From Streptomyces sp. NBC_00273 (GTDB lineage Bacteria > Actinomycetota > Actinomycetes > Streptomycetales > Streptomycetaceae): a stretch of 64,000 bases of DNA. Made by a program: the position numbers and the translations under genes. Of this stretch, positions 36,529-43,430 are shown one piece after another (positions within the stretch are counted from its first letter, which is position 1; the number at the start of each line of letters is the position of its first letter). The stretch covers positions 6,709,501 through 6,773,500 of the forward strand of contig NZ_CP108067.1 of assembly GCF_036178145.1 (NCBI RefSeq), read 5' to 3'. The notes below the pieces were generated by a model. That model was not told the DNA's origin and made no database searches. It saw only the letters and a list, made by a program, of their open reading frames with translations.

Positions 36529-37200
36529 GTGGCACGGCTGGAGTATCGGATCAACGGCGAGCACTTCCGGACACAGAAGGCGCTACGGGAACGGATCCAA
36601 GGGATCATGAACTCGTACCGCTTCGACGAGGTGGTCGGCGAGGCCGACGAGGAGTTCCTGCGGGACCTGATCACTCTCCACCCGGACTACGAGGAGAAGG
36701 CAGGGCTTGGGGTCGGTGGGTTCGTGGTGGTGCGGACCGAGTGGAACAACCGTGGGCTGATGCTGGTCCGGATCGACGGCTCGGACATAGACATCTCGTG
36801 GCAAGACTGCCTCAAGGCGACTCCTCACGGCCGGCAGGTGGACGGGTGCCTGCGGCGGGCGGTCAAGCCCCAGGTCCTCGCAGTACTCACCGAGGCATTC
36901 GCGCATGGGCCTGTGGTGTGCGCGGTCACGGGGGACAGCATCGCCTCGCCCCGCGAGGCGGACGTGGACCACTATCAGCCCGTGTTCAAGGAACTAGCTG
37001 CGAGCTTCATCCAGGAACACGGCGGGCTAGAAGCGTTCGTCATCTCCCCCGACAAAGCGGCTGGCTTCTCAGTTGCCGAGCTGGAGAACGCAGCACTCGT
37101 TACGGACTGGCAGGAGTACCACCGCAAGCACGCCAATCTGCGTGTCGTCACCAAGCATGCCAACCGATCGATCCTCCGTAGGAAGGCCCGCGACGAGTGA
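36529..37200 (+). CDS. DUF3223/DCL-like protein with HNH-like C-terminal motif
   Basis: GTG at 36529 is preferred (GAGGGG 8 nt upstream); GTG at 36520 is possible. About 223 residues. The N-terminal half fits DUF3223: HFRTQKALRERIQGIMNSY, DEEFLRDLITLHPDYEEKAG, GFVVVRTEWNNRGLMLVR and SDIDISWQDCL. The second half has VVCAVTGDSIASPREADVDHYQP, where C-x2-TG and VDH resemble a degenerate HNH nuclease, with only one Cys of a zinc pair. The combination suggests nucleic-acid binding; the function of the family is not established. Last gene of the island, 360 bp before the glnA2 tail copy. Confidence 0.75.
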   Translation: MARLEYRINGEHFRTQKALRERIQGIMNSYRFDEVVGEADEEFLRDLITLHPDYEEKAGLGVGGFVVVRTEWNNRGLMLVRIDGSDIDISWQDCLKATPHGRQVDGCLRRAVKPQVLAVLTEAFAHGPVVCAVTGDSIASPREADVDHYQPVFKELAASFIQEHGGLEAFVISPDKAAGFSVAELENAALVTDWQEYHRKHANLRVVTKHANRSILRRKARDE

Positions 37201-37560
37201 GCGCCGCCTGAGGCTGAAGGGTGTCGCCCGGAGGGGGAGCCTCAGCCCGCCTCTCCGCGTCTTCCCGCACAGCTGAACTGGAGACTCGACGCCAATGAAC
37301 TCTTCCGCCTGACGTCTGAGCTCGGTTCGCGTGCACGGTATGCGATAGAGATCGCTGAATGACGGACTCCTTGTAGGCAAAGTCGCAGCTCGAGGGCCAG
37401 ACATGGACTGCAATAGGCGTTCCCACCCGGAGCTGTGTGCTGAGGCCGTCCGGGCCGCAGTAGTGACAGGCCTGGGGGGCTGACTCTGGGGCGTCGGAGG
37501 GTAGCGGCGGTGGCCAATGACGGCCCCTCGGGTGCTGGGTGGGATGGGGGCCGTAGAGGT
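37201..37560. other. Intergenic stretch before the glnA2 tail copy
   Basis: 360 bp at the right edge of the island. A minus-strand frame (around 37250-37450) and a short plus-strand frame ending near 37363 look protein-like over 20-40 codons but have no start signals; they may be remnants of lost genes. Nothing firm. Confidence 0.4.
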
Positions 37561-37623
37561 TGGGCGGAGTACCGCAGCGAGGCCACGGCCTTCGGACTCC
37601 GCAAGAATCTCCCGGTGCTGTAG
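37561..37623 (+). pseudogene. Diverged copy of the glnA2 3' end (20 codons plus stop)
   Basis: Reads W-AEYRSEATAFGLRKNLPVL-stop, against WEEYRSEVTAFELRKNLPVL in glnA2: 17 of 20 residues and 52 of 63 bases match. Most differences are synonymous, so both copies evolved as coding sequence. Similarity starts abruptly at the left edge and continues about 12 bp past the stop. It is a gene end, not a gene, and probably one of two recombination footprints bordering the island. Confidence 0.85.
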
Positions 37624-37702
37624 CCGCAGCTCAGCGTGTACGTCACCGGGCCGGCGGCGCCTAGCATGGGGCTGGTGCCCGGGTGGGCTGCGGGGAGAAC
37701 GG

Positions 37703-38263
37703 GTGCGGGGGAAGAGCGTGAGTAGGAGCAGGGGCGGCTTGTGGGCGGCCGTTGTGGGGGCTGTCGGGGTTGCGGTGTTCGTCGGGGTGCTTGGTGTGGG
37801 TGGGGCCTTGTTGGGGGCGGAGGGTGAAGACGGTCTCGACGGCAGTTGGGTTCGGGAGCCCGCCGGGGCCGAGGTTCCGGCACGCGCCGGGGGAGATCCG
37901 GCGCGCGGCACCGTCGCGGCGGAGCTCGCCGCCGCCGCGGCTGCGGCCGGGCTCGCCCCGGGCGCCCCGTACCCCGCGGAGGAGGGGGAGCTCGCCGACT
38001 GCATCGCGGACTGGAGGGGCGACGGCCCCGCCGCCGACGACCGGCTGGCGGCCCTCGAAACCGCCCTGGAGGAACGCGGCTGGCAGGTCACGGCCCGCCA
38101 GGGCGGGCCCGCTGCGGCGGTGGCCCTGAAGAGCGGCTCCTGGCGTCTGCACTTCACCAACGGCGGCCTCATCGACACCCTTTCGCTGGTGGCCACCCGC
38201 TCCGGCCGCACCTGCGAAGAGGCCTTCCGCCGCGCCGAAGCGACCCGCGGCCCGCGCGGTTAG
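37703..38263 (+). CDS. Membrane-anchored or secreted hypothetical protein
   Basis: 186 residues from GTG at 37703 (an in-frame GTG at 37718 also has a good GGGGGAAG in front). A basic start precedes a hydrophobic helix (LWAAVVGAVGVAVFVGVLGVGGALL), then an Ala-rich region and a compact C-terminal part with two Cys (ADCIADW, GRTCEEAF), which could form a disulfide outside the membrane. Family not recognised. If the island is removed, this gene would be the direct downstream neighbour of glnA2. Confidence 0.7.
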   Translation: MRGKSVSRSRGGLWAAVVGAVGVAVFVGVLGVGGALLGAEGEDGLDGSWVREPAGAEVPARAGGDPARGTVAAELAAAAAAAGLAPGAPYPAEEGELADCIADWRGDGPAADDRLAALETALEERGWQVTARQGGPAAAVALKSGSWRLHFTNGGLIDTLSLVATRSGRTCEEAFRRAEATRGPRG

Positions 38264-38362
38264 GTCGTCACCTTCCGGATCTTGCCGGTCGCGCCCGTGC
38301 CGTTCGGCGCCGCGCATCTCGCCCGGCTGCAACGTCGTGAGGCGCCGTGCCGGGCGACGGCG

Positions 38363-40429
38363 TCAGTGGACCGCGCGGTGCCAGGTGGGGCGGTTGGGGG
38401 TGGTGGGGGTCGTCGTCGTGTGGAGTTCGGCGTCCAGGCCCAGGACCGCCGTCGTGATGGTGCCCGAGGGTTCGAGGACGGCCGACGGGGCGCCCGCGAA
38501 GAGCATGCCGGATTCGACCCATGCCGGGGGGCCGCCGAGGCCCGTGGTGCTGATGGTGCCGCTGTCCGCGCGGCCCACCATGAGGCGGCCCGCCGCGCCG
38601 ACCGCGCCGTAGCCCGCGCGCCCGCCCGCCTCCGTGACGCTGGAGACCTGGGGCCGGACCGAGGGGCCCGCCGTGACCAGGGCGGTGCGGACGACGCCCG
38701 AGTCCGGGCGGCGGAAGAAGAGGCGGACGCCCGCGCCGTCCGGGGCGGCCGAGAGGGGGACCGTGGTGGCGGGCAGGCCCGTCGGTGCGGGGCCGAGCAG
38801 CGGGGTGTCCGGGGTGCGCTGGGTCCAGGCCAGGACGGACGTCGTGGTGGTCGCGTACACGTGGCGCCGCCCGGCCGCGTCGATCGCCGTCACCGGGTCG
38901 CTCTGCAGGTCCTCGCCGCCGAGCCGCTCCCACGCCGAGAAGCTGCCGTCCGGCTGCTGGGTGCTCGCGCGCAGGGTGCGGCGCGAATCGCGGAGGTAGA
39001 CGGTGAGGAGGCCCCGCGCGTCCACGGACACCGCGGGCGCGCTGATCGCCGAGGTGCCCTCGTCGTCGGTGCGCTCCGGGGTGCCGAGCGACTGCCACGG
39101 GCCGAACGGGCCGTCGGGCACGGACTGGACGGCGTACACGACCTCGCGCCGGTACTCCGCGGGCGTGGAGCCGAAGGTGGTGCGGGTGGCGAGGACGGCG
39201 ATGCGGCCGCCGGGGAGGCGGGCGGCGGTGGCGCCCGGGTCGATGCCCGTCCCCGGGATGAAGACCGGGCCCGCCCAGTCGCCGCCGGCGCTGCGGGACC
39301 AGTACGCGCTCTGGCCGTCCAGCGTCGCGAAGGCCCACAGGCGGCCGGGCGTTCCCTCCGTCAGCCAGGAGGTGTTGTCGGCGCGGGTGTAGCGCAGCGA
39401 CTGGGCCCAGTTGCGCCCGGTCGGGTTGCCCGCGACCTTGCGGTCGCCGCAGCCCGACGGGCTGCCGCAGTAGTCCTGGTGGTCCTGCCAGGCGTAGGTC
39501 TTCAGGAAGCCGGTCTTGGTCTCGGCGGTCTGCGGGTCCAGCGCGTGCGGGAGGGTGCTGTTGTGGTAGCCGAGGTAGCTCTGGACCGTGAAGTGCGGGC
39601 GCCGGCTGACCTGGGCGGCGTAGGCGGCGGTGGCGGCCTGCACGAAGCGGGCCCCGTACATGTGGTCCTGGTGGTCGGTGTACCGGCCGGTCCCGTTCTC
39701 GCCGTACCGGTTCGGCGTCGGGTCCTGCATCCGTATCGTCGTCGGCCGGTAGCGGTCCAGGACCTCGGCTATCGCCTGGACGAGCTGGTCCTTCGTGTAC
39801 GTGAACGGCTGCTTGACCGGGGTGCCGGAGCTGAGCTGGGCGTCGAGCGCGGGTATCCGCCCGTTCCACAGGCCGCGCAGGCTCTCGGGGGTGTCCCCGC
39901 CGGTGCTGCGGGCCTCCCTCAGCATCAGCCACACCAGGTTGACCTGCGGCTTCGCTATGAGGACGTCGAGTTCGGCCTGCCCGCCCCCGGCGGTGGGTAT
40001 GACCGTACGCTTCCACGCGCTCGTGCGGTCCCCGGTGGCCATCTGTGCGTACGCGGAGCGGATGCCGTTCTGCCGGGCCTCCGCGTAGTGGGCGCGGTCG
40101 GCGGGCTGTTCGGGGTCGGAGGCGGCGCCGCCGTGGGCCTCGTTGCGGCCGTCGGACTCGCCGGAGGTGAGGTAGGCGGTGGTGACCTGGGTGCCGGACA
40201 GCAGGGACCGGCTGAGGTCCGGGTTCATGAAGAACAGGTCGTCGTCGGGGTGGGCGACGATCTGGACGACCGAACCGGCGGTGATGCTCGCGGGCCGGGC
40301 CGCGGCCGGGTTCTTCTCCTGGGTGGCTTGGGCGGTGGTCTGCTGGCCGCCGGCCACGGAGAGCACACCGGTGGCGCCGGCTGTCAGCACGGTGAGCAGG
40401 GCCGCGAAGCGGCGACGGGTCACGGGCAT
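38363..40429 (-). CDS. Tat-exported PIG-L family deacetylase with C-terminal beta-propeller-like region
   Basis: 688 residues from ATG at 40429. Twin-arginine start (PVTRRRFAALLTV), then the PIG-L zinc motif VQIVAHPDDDLFFMNP (AHPDDD at 59-64) and the later DHQDHMYGARF ligand region. These enzymes remove N-acetyl groups from GlcNAc-type sugars. The C-terminal about 350 residues contain repeated W/Y-rich blades (PVFIPGTGIDPG, GPWQSLGTPERT, SAWERLGGEDLQ) like sialidase/lectin propellers, probably for carbohydrate binding. About 180 bp downstream of a paralogue on the same strand. Export is inferred from the signal only. Confidence 0.88.
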   Translation of the reverse strand: MPVTRRRFAALLTVLTAGATGVLSVAGGQQTTAQATQEKNPAAARPASITAGSVVQIVAHPDDDLFFMNPDLSRSLLSGTQVTTAYLTSGESDGRNEAHGGAASDPEQPADRAHYAEARQNGIRSAYAQMATGDRTSAWKRTVIPTAGGGQAELDVLIAKPQVNLVWLMLREARSTGGDTPESLRGLWNGRIPALDAQLSSGTPVKQPFTYTKDQLVQAIAEVLDRYRPTTIRMQDPTPNRYGENGTGRYTDHQDHMYGARFVQAATAAYAAQVSRRPHFTVQSYLGYHNSTLPHALDPQTAETKTGFLKTYAWQDHQDYCGSPSGCGDRKVAGNPTGRNWAQSLRYTRADNTSWLTEGTPGRLWAFATLDGQSAYWSRSAGGDWAGPVFIPGTGIDPGATAARLPGGRIAVLATRTTFGSTPAEYRREVVYAVQSVPDGPFGPWQSLGTPERTDDEGTSAISAPAVSVDARGLLTVYLRDSRRTLRASTQQPDGSFSAWERLGGEDLQSDPVTAIDAAGRRHVYATTTTSVLAWTQRTPDTPLLGPAPTGLPATTVPLSAAPDGAGVRLFFRRPDSGVVRTALVTAGPSVRPQVSSVTEAGGRAGYGAVGAAGRLMVGRADSGTISTTGLGGPPAWVESGMLFAGAPSAVLEPSGTITTAVLGLDAELHTTTTPTTPNRPTWHRAVH

Positions 40430-40612
40430 CGGGTCTCGCCTCGGGTCAGTTCTGGGCGGGAGAAAGCGTCCAACAGTCAAAGAGAGGGCGATTCGGTGGA
40501 CTTGGTTCACCGAATGCGCAGATGACCGGTGCTTTTCTCCGACAAAATGCGGACGTTGTTCGTCCCTTTATGGCGGCGACCCGGGCGGACAGCGGTTACG
40601 GGCGGTGTGCGG

Positions 40613-43132
40613 TTAAGGGAACGGAGGCGCGTTGCGCGGGCCCACCGGCTGCCACGGCGCCAGGTGCGCGTTCGGCACGTCGGCCGAGGAGGTCACGTAC
40701 AGCCGCGCGTCGAGCCCCACCACCGCCAGGCTGACCAGGTTCTTGCCGGTCATCGTGGAGGAGGGCGCGCCGACGAACATCAGCGGGGACCGTTCCCAGG
40801 GCCGCCCCGGCCCGGCCTCCGAGCCCAGCTGGCCGCCCGCCGTGCGGCCCGCCAGTACGTGCCCGCTCGCCGTCACCGAGCCGAAGCCCTGGAGGCCGCC
40901 GAGGTCGGTCATCTGGCTCACCTTCAGCCCGCCCTCACCCGTGATCAGGGCGGTACGGACATTGCCGGAGCCGGGCTTGCGGAACCACAGCCGCACCCCG
41001 CCCTCGCGGCCGTCCGCGGTCAGCGGGAGCGTGGTGTCCGGCAGCCCGGTGGCCGTGACCTGGCCCAGCGGGGCGCCCGGCTTCGGCTGTACCCAGCCCA
41101 CCACCGACTTGGAGGTGGCGGAGAACACCATGCGCCGCCCGGAGCCGTCGGTCGCGGTGGCCGGGGAGCCGTGCAGGTCGGTGCCGCCGTACTTCTCCCA
41201 GGGCCCCCAGCTGCCGTCCGGCCGCTGCACCCGGCCGCGCAGGCTGGACGCGCCGTCGCGGACGTACGCCGCCAACTGTCCGGTGCCGTCGACCGATACG
41301 GCCGGCGCGCTGATGTCGGAGGTCCAGGTCTCGTCCGCGGTCTCGGGGGTGCCGAGCGACTGCCACTCCGTGAACTCTTCGGCCCCCGGCTGCTTCTGGA
41401 CGACGTAGACGACCTCGCGCACGTAGTCGGTGGGCTTCGCGCCGAAGGAGGTGCGGGTGCCGAAGGCGGCGATCCGGCCGTCCGGCAGGGTCACGGTGCT
41501 CACGCCCGGGTCCATGCCGGTGCCGGGGAGCAGGTCCGGGCCCTTCCAACGGCCGACGGGACCGGGCCGGTGCCAGACGGCGACCTGGCCGTCGAGCACC
41601 TTGAAGGCCCACAGCCCGTGCTCCGCGTCGGAGGTCAGCCAGCTGGTGCTGGTGCCGCGGGTGTAGTTGATGGAGTCCGACCACCGGTTGCCGCCCGGCT
41701 GGTCGGAGACCTTGAGGTCGCCGCAACCGGCGGGACTGTTGCAGTGGTTCTGCTGGTCGAGCCAGGCGTAGGTGCCCAGGATGTCCAGCTTCTCCTTGGC
41801 CTCGTCCGGGTCCAGGGTGCTGGGGAGCGAGCCGTTTATGTAGCCGGCGTAGTTCTGCACCGCGAAGTGCGGACGGTCCGTGACGTCCTTGGCGTAGGCG
41901 GCGGTGGCCATTTGTACGAACCGGGCGCCGTAGAAGTGGTCCTGGTGGTCGGCGTACCGCTTGGTGTTGGGATACCGGCCGGGGGTCGGGTCCTGGGAGC
42001 GGACGGTGGTCGGCCGGTACTGCTCCAGGATGCCGACGAGGGTCTGGACGACCTGGTCCTTGGTGTACGAGAACTTCTGCGTGACCGGGGTACCGGACGC
42101 GAGCATGGAGTCCAGGCGGGGAACCTTGCCGTCCCACAGGCCGTGCAGGCTGTCGGGGGCGTTGTCGTAGACGGTGCCGGCCTCGCGGAGCTGCAACCAG
42201 ACCAGGTTGACCTGGGGCTTGGCGACCAGGACGTCTACCTCGGCGTGACCACCGCCCTTCGTCGGGACGACGGTGCGCGTCCAGGGGCTGCCGCGGTCGC
42301 CGGTGGCCATCTTGGCGTAGGCGGCGCGGATGCCGTTCTGGCGGGCCTCGGCGTAGGCGGGCTTGTCGGGCTTGGTGGTGGCCGCCTTGGCGGAGCCGGC
42401 GTTGATGCCGTCGGCCTCGCCGGAGGTCAGGTAGACCGAGGTCACGGGGTGGCCGGCGGATATGGAGTACCGCAGGTCCGGGTTCATGAAGTAGAGGTCG
42501 TCGTCGGGGTGCGCGATGACCTGGAGCACCCGGCCGGGGTCGGGCGGTTCGGGGGCGGGGGTGGGGGCCGCCTTCTCGGGGACGGTGGGGGAGCCGAGGC
42601 GGTCGAGGAGTTCGTTGCCCCGGAGCAGGAGAAGGCTGCCGGCGGCGGTGACCACGCAGAAGGCGACGACCTTGACGAGGCCGGTCCGGCGGCGGCGAGA
42701 GGGGCGGGCCCCGCCCCGGGCTCCACCGCGGGCCCCGCCCTTGCCGCGGGCTGCGCGGCGCGCCCGGCGCCGGCCGTCGGCGGTTGCGGCGGCCTCGGGA
42801 GCGTCGGGAGCGTCTGCGGCTTCGGCGGACTCGACCGCGGCGGGCGGGTCGACCGGCTCCACCGGCTCGGCCAATGCAGCCGGTCCGGCCGCATTGGCTG
42901 CATCGGCCAAGTCGGCGTGCGGCGGGGTCTGGTGGGCCTGCTGGGACGGGTGGGGGTATGGGTGCGGGTGCGCGTGTTGCTGCGGGTAGCCCTGGTGCGG
43001 CTGTTGTGTCGGGTGGTGTCCCTCGTACCCCTGGTGCGCCTGCTCGGACGGCCAGGCCTGCTGCCCCCACGCGGATCCGGTCGGCACGCCCTGCGGGTTC
43101 CAGGCCCCGGGGCCCTGCCAGGAGTCGGACAC
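40613..43132 (-). CDS. Membrane-anchored PIG-L family deacetylase with His/Pro/Gln-rich cytosolic head
   Basis: 839 residues from GTG at 43132 with GGAAGGAG in front. Residues 1-75 are rich in Gln/His/Pro/Tyr, 80-150 Ala/Arg-rich, then one helix (about 152-170) places the rest outside. PIG-L motif VIAHPDDDLYFMNP at 207-212 and DHQDHFYGARF later; then the same propeller-like region as the neighbour (LLPGTGMDPG, TEWQSLGTPET, GPWEKYGGTDLH). Clearly paralogous to the gene at 38363 throughout the exported part; only targeting differs. The basic (R/K)GGARGGARGG stretch could bind RNA or acidic polymers. Confidence 0.87.
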   Translation of the reverse strand: MSDSWQGPGAWNPQGVPTGSAWGQQAWPSEQAHQGYEGHHPTQQPHQGYPQQHAHPHPYPHPSQQAHQTPPHADLADAANAAGPAALAEPVEPVDPPAAVESAEAADAPDAPEAAATADGRRRARRAARGKGGARGGARGGARPSRRRRTGLVKVVAFCVVTAAGSLLLLRGNELLDRLGSPTVPEKAAPTPAPEPPDPGRVLQVIAHPDDDLYFMNPDLRYSISAGHPVTSVYLTSGEADGINAGSAKAATTKPDKPAYAEARQNGIRAAYAKMATGDRGSPWTRTVVPTKGGGHAEVDVLVAKPQVNLVWLQLREAGTVYDNAPDSLHGLWDGKVPRLDSMLASGTPVTQKFSYTKDQVVQTLVGILEQYRPTTVRSQDPTPGRYPNTKRYADHQDHFYGARFVQMATAAYAKDVTDRPHFAVQNYAGYINGSLPSTLDPDEAKEKLDILGTYAWLDQQNHCNSPAGCGDLKVSDQPGGNRWSDSINYTRGTSTSWLTSDAEHGLWAFKVLDGQVAVWHRPGPVGRWKGPDLLPGTGMDPGVSTVTLPDGRIAAFGTRTSFGAKPTDYVREVVYVVQKQPGAEEFTEWQSLGTPETADETWTSDISAPAVSVDGTGQLAAYVRDGASSLRGRVQRPDGSWGPWEKYGGTDLHGSPATATDGSGRRMVFSATSKSVVGWVQPKPGAPLGQVTATGLPDTTLPLTADGREGGVRLWFRKPGSGNVRTALITGEGGLKVSQMTDLGGLQGFGSVTASGHVLAGRTAGGQLGSEAGPGRPWERSPLMFVGAPSSTMTGKNLVSLAVVGLDARLYVTSSADVPNAHLAPWQPVGPRNAPPFP

Positions 43133-43327
43133 GGGGCTCCTTCCGGCAGGACGGCGGGGTGTACCCCAATGATGCGATGAATAATCTGATGATCGGAGAA
43201 TTCTTGGCATCGTATGCGCGTTGAGTCGAACATTTGATCCGGACACGCCCAAATCTGCGCCGCGGCCCGGGCGGGACTCCGCCGACAGGTCCCAGGGCCT
43301 TAGGCTCAGGAGCAGAGCACGCCAGGG

Positions 43328-43411
43328 CAGCGCAGACATCAGCGCAGACACCAGCGAGGACCAGCGAGCACCGGCGAGCACTGGCAGGCAGTGGCAGGCA
43401 GTGGCAGCGAC
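43328..43411. repeat. Degenerate 10-bp tandem repeat array in the glnE leader
   Basis: Six contiguous 10-bp units from 43352 (CAGCGAGGAC, CAGCGAGCAC, CGGCGAGCAC, TGGCAGGCAG twice, TGGCAGCGAC), preceded by two 12-bp units (CAGCGCAGACAT/C, 43328-43351). The array ends 19 bp before the glnE ATG. Confidence 0.8.
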
Positions 43412-43430
43412 AACCGCGGGAGGCGGCGGG

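Larger units (their letters stand above)
32604..37620. mobile_element. Putative accessory island inserted at the 3' end of glnA2
   Basis: The segment between the glnA2 stop and a second, diverged copy of the glnA2 tail (37561-37623) holds genes unrelated to the flanking core genes, with wider spacing and more A/T than its surroundings by eye. It carries a PIN protein, an HTH/coiled-coil protein, a 57-residue membrane protein and a DUF3223 protein. No integrase, excisionase or replication gene is visible, so if it was an integrative element it is a remnant. Confidence 0.45.
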
